Shown one piece after another: positions 1 to 9,055 of a stretch of DNA of 64,000 nt (positions are counted from its first letter, which is position 1; every line of letters starts with the position of its first letter). Position numbers and translations under genes: made by a program. This DNA comes from TMP-86 sp046347195 (GTDB lineage: Bacteria > Pseudomonadota > Gammaproteobacteria > Steroidobacterales > Steroidobacteraceae): contig JAXMGQ010000013.1 of NCBI GenBank assembly GCA_046347195.1, positions 1-64,000 of the forward strand. Direction: 5' to 3'. Under the pieces are notes generated by a model. That model searched no databases and had not been told where the DNA came from. It worked only from the letters and a program-made list of their open reading frames with translations.

Positions 1-1029
1 GGCGGGGTATAGCCGAGGGAATTTCGCATGTCACTCTGGTAGTACCCGGCCAGGCGCCAGTACAGTGTGGCACCTGCGCCGAGCGTGTGCGTATGGTCGA
101 TGGACGCGGTCAGCATGTGCTCGGGCACCGATGGCAGGCGGTCGCCTTGGAAGGCCTGGACCACGCCGACCGGGTTCACGGCATCCTCCTTCAGGTTCGC
201 GCGCGTGTAGCTGTAGCCCACGTTGTAGTGGGTCGCCGGTGTGATGTGCCCATCGATGAGGAACTCAAATCCCATGGTGCGCGCCTTGCCGCCGTTGATG
301 GTCGCAAAGAAGCCCTGGGTCGAGGCCGTATTGATCTGTGGGTCCTTCCAGTCGATGTAGAACACGTCGGCGTCGAAGGTGATCCCGTTGGCGAGCGTGC
401 CCTTCGTGCCGATCTCGTAGTTGGTCACCCAATCCGCCTTGTAGGGGCCCCAGCGCGGATCCTCGGCGAGGAAGCCGCTCAGCGGTACGGCGTTGATGCC
501 GCCCCGGCGGTAGCCCTGCGAGATCGTGGAATACAGCATCTGGTTGTCGGTGTAGTGCCACGCCAAGTTGATCTTGAACAGGGGCTTCGAGTGCTTCGTC
601 GGTGCCGGGCTGGCATCCTGAGGCACGCGGTAGAAGGTGTACACGCCCACCCACTGGTCGGTGTGATTGCGGTCCTCATCGCTGAAGGCGCGCACGCCTC
701 CCGTGAAGTCGAGCTTGGGCGTGGCGTGCAGCGTGAGTTCGCCGAACAGCGCATTGCTGGTAAAGGTTTCGCGGCGCCGGTAGTGGAAGTCGCTCCCGTC
801 CTGGTAGACATAGGGTCGGTACAGGCAGGCAGGGCTGACGTTGCACCACTGCACGAAACCGGTGAGCTGGCTCTCCTGCGTGGAGAGCAACTGCTGGCGC
901 TCGTAGAAAGCCCCGACTACGTAGTCGACGCGCCCGCCGGTACGCGAAGCGAGCCGCAACTCCTGCGCGAAGGCCTTGTCACCGAACAACCGGGTCTCCG
1001 CCGCCTCGGGCCGAGGGTAGTTGAAATAG
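1..1029 (-). pseudogene. TonB-dependent receptor, 3' part, runs off window start
   Basis: An uninterrupted minus-strand frame that continues the receptor after the insertion sequence. It reads NYPRPEAAETR, then beta-barrel sequence such as FAQELRLASR, VGAFYERQQ, YSTISQGYRRGG, NYEIGTKG and FYIDWKDPQ, which is the usual TonB-receptor barrel order. It has no start codon of its own and no stop before the window edge, so the last part of the barrel lies outside. With the 5' part it would form a receptor of the usual 700-800 residue size. The split should abolish function unless the IS excises precisely. Confidence 0.85.
1022..1029. repeat. Target-site duplication of IS copy 1, left
   Basis: TGAAATAG directly left of the IS; an identical octamer follows the right end at 2458-2465. 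It shows that the element arrived by transposition and was not rearranged afterwards. Confidence 0.93.
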
Positions 1030-2457
1030 GCCTCTATTGAAATCTGAGTGGGTAACCGGAGCTTTCTTCGGGGTAGATCTCGATCTTTGCTCTTCGATCT
1101 TTCATCGGCAAAGGCGAAGCGCGGTCCGGCGCCGCAGGCAGCAGAAGTCCGTGGCTGGTTGGGGCGCAGGCTCCTGAAGATCGAAGTGGAAGGGTCGAGA
1201 TGGTCACCGAGAAGATATTCGAGTCTCGCCCTGGGCATCAGCTCCCCTGGTTCATCGCCGGGATGGCCTCTGAGCCGAGCCAGAAGAAGCTGAACATTTG
1301 CGTGGATTTCGAGGTTGGCAGCCGCTTTGGGTCGCTGGCGCGGACGGGCAGCACCCGGTGCACGACACCGTGACCAAGACCTACCGGCACCTGAACTTCT
1401 TCCAGCACGAATGCGAGCTTTCGGTGCGGGTACCGCGAGTGAAGCTGCCCGACGGGAAGGTTGTTCAGGTGAGCCCGCCGTGGGCGGGCAAGCTGTCGGG
1501 CTTCTCGCTGCTCTTTGAGGCCTTCGTGCTGCTGTTGAGCCGGGAGATGTCCTTCACGGGTGTCGCGCGCATCACCGGGGAGTCGGCCATCGGATCATGC
1601 GTCGCCATCGCTACGTCGATGCGGGCGGTTGGTGCGGCCGATCTCCGTGAGGTGCGGCGCCTGGCGATCGATGAGACCTCGCGCGCCAAGGGACACGACT
1701 ACGTGACGCTCTTGCCGATGCCGACCCGGACCCCGAGCGGCGCCGAGTGCTGTTCGTGGCCGAGGGCCGCGAAGCCGAGACCGTGCAGGCCTTCGCCGCG
1801 AACCTGCGCGCCCATGCTGGCAAGCCCACCCAGATTGCCGCCATCAGCATCGACATGTCCCCGGCGTTCATCAAAGGCGTCGAGGCAAAACTTTCCCAAC
1901 GCACAGATCACCTTCGACAAGTTCCACGTGATCGCTCACGCCTCGGCCGCGATCGACGCCATGCGCCGCGCCGGCAGAAGCTCGACCCGAGCCTCAAGGG
2001 GTTGCGTTGGACGCTGCCGAAGGACCGCAGTCGGTTGGGGCGGCTGCAGCGCCGAGCTCGATGCCCTGCTGGCGAACATGACCAGCAGCCGCACCGCCCG
2101 TGCCTGGCAGTACCGCGAGCAGCTGCGCGAGATCATGAGCCGCAAGCAGCCCAACATCGTGCGCGCGCTGCTCAAGCAGTGGTGTACGAACGTGATGCGC
2201 TCGAAGGTCGAGCCGATGAAGGCAGTGGCCGTCATGATCCGCAAGCACTTCGAGGGGGTCCTCGCCTGGGTCGAAACACGGCAAACGAACGGCTTCTTGG
2301 AAGCCATCAACGGCCTGTTCCAGGCCGCCAAACGCAAGGCGCGCGGGTATGGGACCTTCCGCACCATCCGCATGGTGATCTTCCTTGTCGCTGGCAAGCT
2401 CGACTTCTCCAAGCTCAATCCCTACGTCGCGTAACCCACTCGAAATTCAACAGAGCC
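1030..2457 (+). mobile_element. ISL3-family insertion sequence, copy 1 (complete ends)
   Basis: A 1,428-bp element with imperfect terminal inverted repeats. The left end begins GCCTCTATTGAAATCTGAG and the right end, read inwards, begins GGCTCTGTTGAATTTCGAG; about 23 of the first 30 positions match. It is flanked by a perfect 8-bp direct repeat TGAAATAG (1022-1029 and 2458-2465), the duplication size typical of the ISL3 family. It carries one transposase frame in plus orientation, opposite to the receptor gene it splits. Two further copies and one solo end lie in this window. Confidence 0.93.
1199..2434 (+). pseudogene. ISL3-family transposase, frameshifted (copy 1)
   Basis: DDE transposase of the ISL3 type. 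Recognisable blocks in order: MVTEKIFES start, LAIDETSRAKGHDYVTL, ISIDMSPAFIKGVEA, ITFDKFHVIAHASAAID and a C-terminal TNGFLEAINGLFQAAKRKARGYGTF split over short runs, ending NPYVA. Compared with copy 2 it has several one-base changes in homopolymers: a T missing in CTCTTTGCC near 1710, a G added in GAGGCCGCG near 1764, an A added in GGCAAACTT near 1890. These throw the centre out of frame although the ends read correctly. A 378-residue open frame exists by chance compensation, but its middle is not transposase sequence. Probably inactive, unless the indels are sequencing errors. Confidence 0.85.
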
Positions 2458-2465
2458 TGAAATAG
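2458..2465. repeat. Target-site duplication of IS copy 1, right
   Basis: TGAAATAG directly right of the IS, identical to 1022-1029. These bases also belong to the receptor coding sequence (codons for YF). Confidence 0.93.
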
Positions 2466-3586
2466 AAACCCCAGTAGCCCAGGTCGTTGATCACGTGCGT
2501 GTAGAAGCCGGAGTTGTTGCTGATCGAGGAGCCGTGGTTGTCGTAGTACGAGGAACTGGACGTCAAGGTCGCAAACCCAAGGTCGACGGTGGCCTCGAGC
2601 GCGGTCAGCTGTCCGCGGCGCTCGTAGGGTTCGGTCATGCCCGATCCCATCTCGTATTTGCCGTAGGCCTGGCCATAGCCATTCACACCAGCCGTGCGCG
2701 CGCGGCGTCCGCCCGAGTGATCCTTCTCGTACACGTGGCTGAGGACGAAATTGAGCTTGTCCGAAGGCTGCCAGCGCAGGGCGATGCGCGCATAGGTGGC
2801 GTGATAGAAATCGACGTCCTTCAATCGGTCGAACACCGGGTCGGGAGACAGGATGTCACCCCCCGGTCCGACCGGGATGCCGTCGGCGCCGCGCCGATAG
2901 GCGTTGGGCAGGTCGATGATGCCGGGGTCCTGCACGGTCGACACTGCCGCCCGAACTGCGAAGGTTGAGCCGAGCGGCACATTGAGGGTGAAGTCACCGT
3001 CCCAGCCGGCCGAGCCGGAGCCCGTGGCATGGCTTGCCCCGAGCCGCAGCGAGCCGGTCGTTGCGTCGAGGGCCGGGTCGCGCAGGATGTATCGCACCGT
3101 GCCGCCGAGGGAGCCGGAGCCGTACAGCGTCCCCTGCGGGCCACGCAACACCTCGACGCGCTCCAGGTCGCGCAGCATGAAGGAGGCGAACAGCGGCGTG
3201 TTGTTGTAATACGTGGACACGGGTGCCGCGGTGGACACCGAGTAGTCGCCAAAGGCGCCGCCGTCCATGTTCACGCCGCGCATGATGATCTGGTTGACCA
3301 CCGAAGAATTGCGCCCACCCTTGTCGGCCATGACCACGCCGGGTACGGTCCGCAGCAGCTCGGCGGTGTCGGCGATGCGATTCTGGTCGATCGCGGCGCC
3401 GGACACCGCCGAGATGTTGTAGGGCACGTCGATGACCGCTTCCATGCGGCCGCGAGCCGTCACGACGATTTCCTCGAGTGTGGTTTCGGGCGAGGCGGTG
3501 GCTGCCTCGGCTGTACCGCCCGCGGTAGCCACGCTGAGCGCCGACAGCGTGATACGGGACGAAAGTCTCCGGTTGGACATCATCAT
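2458..3586 (-). pseudogene. TonB-dependent receptor, 5' part, interrupted by IS
   Basis: N-terminal part of an outer-membrane TonB-dependent receptor. It has a signal peptide ending near AEAA, then the plug motif LEEIVVTAR, and the plug hallmarks NQIIMRGV and VEVLRGPQGTLYGSG followed by TVRYI. The start overlaps the stop of the upstream nitrilase gene by four bases (ATGA), so the two are translationally coupled. The third of three consecutive ATGs (3580) has the best-spaced AGGGAG ribosome site. The frame stops three codons inside the insertion sequence (RLC then stop). Removing the IS and one copy of its 8-bp duplication joins GYWGFYF to NYPRPEAAE in frame, so the gene was intact before insertion. 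Substrate unknown; neighbours suggest import of a methylated or amide/nitrile-containing compound. Confidence 0.9.
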
Positions 3587-4455
3587 TCTCCCTGTCTCTT
3601 GATTGTATTGGCGTGGTGGTAATGCATCGGCCCCAGAGCCTGGAAGTGCGGCGAACTCGGCGCGCCCTCGGTGTAAACGGGATAGCGGATGTCCGCGTCG
3701 CGATAGCTCTTCAGCGCCTGCGCCAGACCGTGCCAGCCGCGTGCCCTGACGCGGCGCACGTGGTCGATATCGAGTTCGACCGGAAACACATCGCGGCCCG
3801 TTCCGCTCCAGTGGAGTATCTCGCCGCCTGGACCGTAGACGCCCGAGCGGCCACCCCCCATGTCCACGGCGTTGACGTCGACCACGTAGCACTGGTGTTG
3901 CGCCGCGGTTGAGCGGGCCATGGCCACCTCGACGTCGCGGTCGATGGTGTAGGTCAGCGTCGGGTGCAGGATCACCTCCGCGCCCATCCAGGTCATCTGC
4001 CGGATCGTCTCCGGAAACCAGATGTCGTAGCAGATCGAGACGCCGATGCGGCACACGCCCGGCACCTCGAACACGCCGCATTCCCTGCCGCCGGTCACGC
4101 CCATTTCGTAGGGCAGGAAGGGGTACATCTTGCGGTACTTGAGTACCACCTCACCGTCGGGGTTGATGACCAGAGCGGTGTTGTGGATGTGCCCGTCCGG
4201 CTGGATTTCGAAGAGGCTCCCGGGCACGAGCCACACGCCCGCCTGGCGCGCCACTTCACGCATGCGGAGTTCGGCGGCGCTGCCTGGCTGCTGCGCCAGG
4301 CGGATATCCACGCCGAACAGCGTCAGTTCGCCGGTGACCATCATGTCGACGAAAGGATAGAGGCGCTTGACGCGCAGAACCTCGGCTGCGATGAGCTCGA
4401 CGTTGTCGCCAGGGCGCAGCGGCAGCTGCAGGCCCGCAATCGTGAATGGACGCAC
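3583..4455 (-). CDS. Nitrilase-superfamily carbon-nitrogen hydrolase
   Basis: 290-residue cytoplasmic hydrolase of the nitrilase/amidase superfamily, which cleaves C-N bonds in nitriles or amides. The expected catalytic triad is visible: Glu in the VTGELTLF block near residue 43, Lys in KYRKMYPF near 110, and Cys in SICYDIWFPE near 143. Length is normal for the family. It lies 92 bp downstream of the MocR regulator and its stop codon overlaps the receptor start (ATGA), so the three probably form one transcription unit. The exact substrate cannot be told from the sequence; aliphatic amidase or formamidase-like activity is possible. Confidence 0.85.
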   Translation of the reverse strand: MRPFTIAGLQLPLRPGDNVELIAAEVLRVKRLYPFVDMMVTGELTLFGVDIRLAQQPGSAAELRMREVARQAGVWLVPGSLFEIQPDGHIHNTALVINPDGEVVLKYRKMYPFLPYEMGVTGGRECGVFEVPGVCRIGVSICYDIWFPETIRQMTWMGAEVILHPTLTYTIDRDVEVAMARSTAAQHQCYVVDVNAVDMGGGRSGVYGPGGEILHWSGTGRDVFPVELDIDHVRRVRARGWHGLAQALKSYRDADIRYPVYTEGAPSSPHFQALGPMHYHHANTIKRQGE

Positions 4456-4547
4456 GGCGTTCCCCCTGTTTTGGCGGAAGAAGTGTAGTCCAGCCCGCTA
4501 CTCATGATGAGTCCACTTTCTACATCACGATGGGTCCAGTGCAATGC

Positions 4548-6368
4548 TCACTGAGTCCGGCGCAAGACCGCCGTGCCCAGCGGCCGGCCGGCAAGTGAGA
4601 CCCAGGTGATGCGCTCGCCGTCGATGCACACGTGCATGGCCGCTTCTTCGCCATAAGCCCAGTTGTTCCATTTGCGGATCCAGCGATCGCCCTCGATGCG
4701 CCAGGCACCCGCGTCCACGTCCTCGTTGGCGTAGCCAATGCGCCCGACCAGCGTGCCATTGCGCTGGATCTCGATCGTGCAGGGTGCGCCCTGGAAGGAC
4801 TTGTAGACCGCCACCGTCCCGGCGATGGCCTTGCGCAGTTGCCGGCCCGACAGCCGCATGGCCAGCAGTTGCTGCGGGTCATGAGTGGGCTCGGTCGCCC
4901 AGTTGATGATCTTGTACAGCGCGGCCACGCCACTGCGGATGCGTTCGGTGGGCAGCCCCGTGACGCTCAGCCGGAACGCGTTAGGCGGCGCCCGCTGCGC
5001 GTGATAGTAGCTGTCGATGCGATCGATCAGTATGCCGGCCTTCTCGGCCTCCGCCGCCAGCGTGGCGGCGTTCATGCGTTCGGGTCCGCGCAGCCAGCAT
5101 GTGGTTCCGGTCGGGCGCGAGTCGAGCTCCACCCAGTTCGGCAGGTAGTAGTCGAGCGCGTCGCACAGGGCACGCATGCGCCGGCGCAACGTCCGTCTCA
5201 GCCGCGCCAGTGCCGCGTCGTAGTGCCCCTGCGACAGGAACAGCGCCACCAGGCACTGGTTGAAGCGCGGCGGATGGCGCACGGTCAGCCGTCGCAGATA
5301 ACGGGCGCGGGAGATGAACGACGCGGGACCCACGATGAACCCGATCTGCAGGCTGGGCGAAAGCAGGCGCGGCAGTGCGCCGACGTGTATGACCTGCTCG
5401 CCCACGGCAGAATCCTGAGCGAGGGCGCGCAACGCGGGGGCGAGCGGCTGGCCGTAGCTCATGTCGCAGGCCGAATCATCCTCGACCAGGAATGCGCCCT
5501 GGCTGCGGGCCAGGTCGAGGAGCGCCGCGCGCCGCCGGGGAGCCAGCACCACGCCGGTGGGAATCTGGTGACCCGGCGAGAGCATGATGACGCGCGAAGC
5601 GGCCAACGTATCGTCGATCACCAGGCCGTCTTCGTCGATGCGCTGGTATTGCACACGGGCATTGCGGCTCAGCATGAGTTCGGTGAGATCGGGCGGACCG
5701 GGGTCCTCCAGCGTCACGGCGACGCCGCGATCGACGAGCAATGAACATACCAGGAAGCGGCCATGCTCGATGCCGGCCGTGATCAGGATCTCGTCCGCGC
5801 GCGCGTGGATTCCCCGCGCGAGCAGGATCTTGCTGCGGATTTCCTCGACCAGCGCCGGGTCATCGGCATCGCCATGGTCCGGCGCCCAGCACTGGATACG
5901 CGTGAGCAGCAGCGCGGAGCGGCAAGTGGCACGCCATTCCGGGACCGGGAACAGGCTGGGATCGAATAGACCGTCGACGAAGGGGTAAGGGTACTGCAGC
6001 CAGTTGGGAAGGGCGCGGCCTCCGGGACGCGACGTCCGCTCGCGCCAACCCTGGTCCGCATCAGTGCGGGTGCGCCCTGGCGTACCTGCCTCCCCGGCGC
6101 CGATGGCGGCAGGCAACATCAGCTCAGGGTGGACGAAGACACCGCTCCCGCGGCGGCCCACGAGGAAACCCTCGTCGATGAGCTTCTGGTAGGCCAGCAC
6201 CACGGTCTTGCGCGATACGCCCAACTGGCGCGCAAGCGAGCGCGAGGAAGGCAGACGTGCCCCGCTGGCGAGCGCACCCGAAGCCGCGGCGGCGGCGATG
6301 CGCCGGGCAATCTGATCCTGCAGGCTGTCCTCATCCTCCGGGTCCAGCACGAACAGCGGGAGACTCAT
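4548..6368 (-). CDS. MocR-type GntR regulator with degenerate PLP site and extra C-terminal domain
   Basis: 606-residue regulator of the GntR/MocR family: an N-terminal winged helix (residues 8-80, with LPSSRSLARQLGVSRKTV) joined to an aminotransferase fold (about 115-490). MocR proteins normally bind PLP through a lysine in a GTFSKTL-like motif. Here the equivalent reads GALPRLL, with Arg334 in place of the lysine, and the EDDY motif reads EDDS, losing the tyrosine that contacts PLP. The SPGHQIPTG motif is kept. Residues 495-606 form an additional domain (GRIGYAN, AGAWRIEGDRW, KWNNWAYGE) not usual in MocR proteins and reminiscent of small DUF995-like sensor domains. It is divergent from the corrinoid operon and likely controls both strands. 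Confidence 0.85.
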   Translation of the reverse strand: MSLPLFVLDPEDEDSLQDQIARRIAAAAASGALASGARLPSSRSLARQLGVSRKTVVLAYQKLIDEGFLVGRRGSGVFVHPELMLPAAIGAGEAGTPGRTRTDADQGWRERTSRPGGRALPNWLQYPYPFVDGLFDPSLFPVPEWRATCRSALLLTRIQCWAPDHGDADDPALVEEIRSKILLARGIHARADEILITAGIEHGRFLVCSLLVDRGVAVTLEDPGPPDLTELMLSRNARVQYQRIDEDGLVIDDTLAASRVIMLSPGHQIPTGVVLAPRRRAALLDLARSQGAFLVEDDSACDMSYGQPLAPALRALAQDSAVGEQVIHVGALPRLLSPSLQIGFIVGPASFISRARYLRRLTVRHPPRFNQCLVALFLSQGHYDAALARLRRTLRRRMRALCDALDYYLPNWVELDSRPTGTTCWLRGPERMNAATLAAEAEKAGILIDRIDSYYHAQRAPPNAFRLSVTGLPTERIRSGVAALYKIINWATEPTHDPQQLLAMRLSGRQLRKAIAGTVAVYKSFQGAPCTIEIQRNGTLVGRIGYANEDVDAGAWRIEGDRWIRKWNNWAYGEEAAMHVCIDGERITWVSLAGRPLGTAVLRRTQ

Positions 6369-6462
6369 TTGCGCATGTTCCTCGAGGTTGCGGCCTATCC
6401 GTGCAACGGATTTTCATCATAAGATCCCCGATTGCCAGGTCAAATCGTGCAGAGGGGCGTTC
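6369..6462. promoter_or_regulatory. Divergent promoter region, MocR unit versus corrinoid operon
   Basis: A 94-bp gap between two divergent starts must contain the promoters of both the regulator unit and the methyl-transfer operon. A ribosome site AGAGGGG precedes the plus-strand start at 6463. I see no clear inverted repeat that would mark the operator, so the regulator site is inferred only from arrangement. Confidence 0.5.
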
Positions 6463-7113
6463 ATGAACGATCAGGAAAGCCGGCTGGTCAATCACCTCGC
6501 CAACATGGAGGAGGAGGACGCGCTGGCACTGGCCAGGCACATGCTGCTCGATGAGAAGAAGAATCCTTTGCGGGTCCTGGAATTATGCCGCGCCGCCATG
6601 GACATCGTGGGAAAGAGGTTCGAAGAAGGCGAATACTTCCTTCCTGAACTGGTCCTCGCGGGGGAGATGCTCGAGCAGATCGGCGCCGTGGCGAAACCCC
6701 TGATCGACACCGGCGCGGGTGGCGCCAGGAAGCACGGGCGTGTGCTGATCGGCACGGTACACGGTGACCTGCACGACATCGGCAAGAACATCGTCACCTT
6801 CATGCTCGACATCAACGGCTTCGAGGTCAAGGACATCGGGGTCGACGTGCCGATCAAGAGGTTCATCCAGGAGATCCGCGAATTCAAACCGCAGGTGGTG
6901 GGCCTGTCAGGATTCCTCACCCTGGCCTTCGACTCGATGAAGGAGACCATTGCCGCATTCGACGCGCAGAGCCTGCGTGCCGACTTCAAGGTGATGATCG
7001 GCGGTGGCCAGATCGACGAAACCATTCGTGCGTTCACCGGCGCGGATGCGTTCGGCGTCAACGCGGTGGCGGCGGTGGATCTTTGCCGTCGATGGCTGGC
7101 GGTGGCCCGATGA
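6463..7113 (+). CDS. Corrinoid (cobalamin-binding) methyl-carrier protein
   Basis: 216-residue methyl shuttle of the MtbC/MttC/MetH-like corrinoid protein family. Residues 1-90 are the helical cap domain (B12-binding_2) and 91-216 the Rossmann B12-binding domain. The signature DLHDIGKN at 102-109 supplies the lower axial histidine (His104). The LSGF and GGGQ loops that hold the nucleotide tail are also present. In such systems the Co(I) form takes a methyl group from a substrate-specific methyltransferase and gives it to tetrahydrofolate or another acceptor. It is the first gene of a six-gene operon; its stop overlaps the next start (ATGA). Confidence 0.92.
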   Translation: MNDQESRLVNHLANMEEEDALALARHMLLDEKKNPLRVLELCRAAMDIVGKRFEEGEYFLPELVLAGEMLEQIGAVAKPLIDTGAGGARKHGRVLIGTVHGDLHDIGKNIVTFMLDINGFEVKDIGVDVPIKRFIQEIREFKPQVVGLSGFLTLAFDSMKETIAAFDAQSLRADFKVMIGGGQIDETIRAFTGADAFGVNAVAAVDLCRRWLAVAR

Positions 7114-8372
7114 ACGAGCTCTTTCAGACGCCGGAAGCCAAGGCGAAGCACGATGCCCGCTGGCAGCGGATCCTCGATTGCGTGGCGCTGAAGCAGCCGG
7201 ATCGCATGCCGGTGGCCCTGTATGGAACCTTCTGGTTCGCGAAGTATGGCGGCATCAGCTACAAGGAGCTGATGTACGACTATGACAAGACGGCATCGAT
7301 CACCGAGCGGGCCATTCTGGAATTCGAGCCGGATGCCACTGCGCCGCTGTTGACTGCCATCGCGCTCGGCCGGGTGCTGGAGGCCACGGATTTCAAGCAA
7401 CTGCAGTGGCCTGGTCACGGCGTCTCGGATCACCAGCCCTACCAGTACCTGGACCGGGAGTACATGAAGCCCGAGGAGTACCTGGATCTGGTGCGCGACC
7501 CGACCGGGTTCTACATCCACCGCTACCTGCCGCGCGTCATGGGGGTTTTCGAGGGTTTCGATCAGTTCCCGCAGATAGCCGGCGCCTTCTATCTCCGCGC
7601 GATCTCGGGTCTTCGCGCACTGGCGAATCCGGCCTTTCGCGAGTCCTTGAAGCGCGTCCTGGCCGCCTCGGACGAGGTGGAGCGGTTCATGAGCCTGGGT
7701 GGCGCTTGGAACCGCCGCATCATGGCGCACGGGTTCCCGCTCATCCATGGCAGCAATTCCGGCGCGCCGTACGATGTGCTGGCGGATTACTTCCGCGGCG
7801 CCACCGGCATGATGAAAGACCTGTTCCGCCACAAGGACAAGCTGCTTCAGGCCATCGATGTCATGCGCGTGAACCTCACGCGGATGACCATTGCCAACGC
7901 CAGGGCGTCAGGCAACCCCATCGTGTTCCTCCCGATACACTGGGCGCCCGATGCCTTCATGTCGAAGAAACAGTTCGAGGAGTTCTGGTGGCCCAGCTTC
8001 CGCCAGATGATGCTCGACCTGATCGACGCAGCTCTGATCCCCATGCCGTTGTGGGAGTCCGATTGCACCAAGCGCCTGGAGATCATCCGCGACATTCCGC
8101 CCGGCAAGTGCATCTACTGGTTCGAGCGCACCGACATGGTCAAGGCGCACGAGGTGCTGGGGGATGTGGTGGCGCTGCGCGGCAATCTCTCGCCCTCGCT
8201 GATGACCACGGGAACGCCAGCCGACGTGGATGCGGCGGTCAAACATCTCGTGGACAATGTCTGGAACAAGGGCGGCAAGCTGATCCTGGACACCGCCTTC
8301 GGCATCCCGGACGAGACACCGGTCGAGAACGTGCGCGCCCTGTTCACGGCGGCCCGTCGTTACGCCGGCTGA
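7110..8372 (+). CDS. UroD-fold methyltransferase (MtaA/MtbA-like, corrinoid system)
   Basis: 420-residue protein of the uroporphyrinogen decarboxylase superfamily. Members of this branch bind Zn and move methyl groups to or from corrinoid proteins; they include MtaA/MtbA and the methyltransferase domain of CmuA. It sits directly after the corrinoid protein with a four-base overlap. Recognisable blocks are LKQPDRMPVALYGTF near the N-terminus, FLPIHWAPDAFMS, PMPLWESDCTKRL, and DVVALRGNLSPSLMTTGTP, the last matching the UroD C-terminal barrel. A Cys/His zinc site is plausible around ESDC but I cannot assign it with certainty. In this context it is probably the substrate-specific methyltransferase, since a separate folate methyltransferase is encoded downstream. 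Confidence 0.85.
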   Translation: MNELFQTPEAKAKHDARWQRILDCVALKQPDRMPVALYGTFWFAKYGGISYKELMYDYDKTASITERAILEFEPDATAPLLTAIALGRVLEATDFKQLQWPGHGVSDHQPYQYLDREYMKPEEYLDLVRDPTGFYIHRYLPRVMGVFEGFDQFPQIAGAFYLRAISGLRALANPAFRESLKRVLAASDEVERFMSLGGAWNRRIMAHGFPLIHGSNSGAPYDVLADYFRGATGMMKDLFRHKDKLLQAIDVMRVNLTRMTIANARASGNPIVFLPIHWAPDAFMSKKQFEEFWWPSFRQMMLDLIDAALIPMPLWESDCTKRLEIIRDIPPGKCIYWFERTDMVKAHEVLGDVVALRGNLSPSLMTTGTPADVDAAVKHLVDNVWNKGGKLILDTAFGIPDETPVENVRALFTAARRYAG

Positions 8373-8379
8373 GGCGGCC

Positions 8380-9045
8380 GTGGGCCCGGTATTGAACCAG
8401 GACCTGCTGCCGGCAGTGGCCTCGGCCGCATCTCACCGTCCGCGATCGGCGGTGGCGGAGAGGCTTCGTGAACGGGCCGTGGAACTTGCAAAGGCGGAGC
8501 AGCTGGGTGGAGCATCGTTCACGTATCGCATCTGCCCGTTGGAGTGCATCGACGGGACGGTACTGGTGACCGGTGGTGAGCGCATCGAGGCACCCTGGTT
8601 GCTGCCCGAGTCGGGCACCTTGACCGCCCTGGCCTGCGGCGTGTGCACGCTCGGAGGCACACTCGAGGCGCGGGTTCGCAGCCTGTTCGCCGAAGGCCAG
8701 CGCTCGCTGGCAGTGGCGCTGGACTCGCTGGGAAACGAACTGCTGTCCGAAGCCTCGACACGCATGCGGCATCGCCTGTTGAAGGACTTGCGCCGTCAGG
8801 GGCTCAGCTTGTCCGGTGAATTGCGTTCGGGAGATCCTGGACTTGCGATCGACACCCAACCGCTCGTCATCAAGCTGGCCGGCGCGCAGCGCATCGGTGT
8901 CAGCCTCAGCCATGGTTCGTTGCTGCAGCCGCTGAAGAGCACCTCGGGCATCTTCGGCGTGGGCATCGGCCTGCCGAAAGCCCGCTGGACACGATGTGAC
9001 ACCTGCCGCTCGCGCGACCGGTGCACTCACGCAGCCAGCGCCTGA
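8380..9045 (+). CDS. MetH-activation-domain-like protein of corrinoid system
   Basis: 221-residue protein resembling the stand-alone proteins related to the vitamin-B12-dependent methionine synthase activation domain that often accompany corrinoid methyltransferase operons. Visible features are RICPLECIDG, a LLPESGTL/ACGVCTLGG block and a glycine-rich IFGVGIGLPKA stretch. The C-terminal cysteine cluster CDTCRSRDRC could bind a metal or Fe-S centre. Starts at GTG 8380, 7 bp after the methyltransferase stop. It probably helps reactivate oxidised corrinoid together with the next gene; that role is inferred from context. Confidence 0.75.
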   Translation: MGPVLNQDLLPAVASAASHRPRSAVAERLRERAVELAKAEQLGGASFTYRICPLECIDGTVLVTGGERIEAPWLLPESGTLTALACGVCTLGGTLEARVRSLFAEGQRSLAVALDSLGNELLSEASTRMRHRLLKDLRRQGLSLSGELRSGDPGLAIDTQPLVIKLAGAQRIGVSLSHGSLLQPLKSTSGIFGVGIGLPKARWTRCDTCRSRDRCTHAASA

Positions 9046-9055
9046 TGGAACCTTC

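Noticed and set aside
1298..2434. A functional 378-residue transposase in IS copy 1
   Set aside because: The middle part is in the wrong frame, as comparison with copies 2 and 3 shows; only the ends are transposase sequence.
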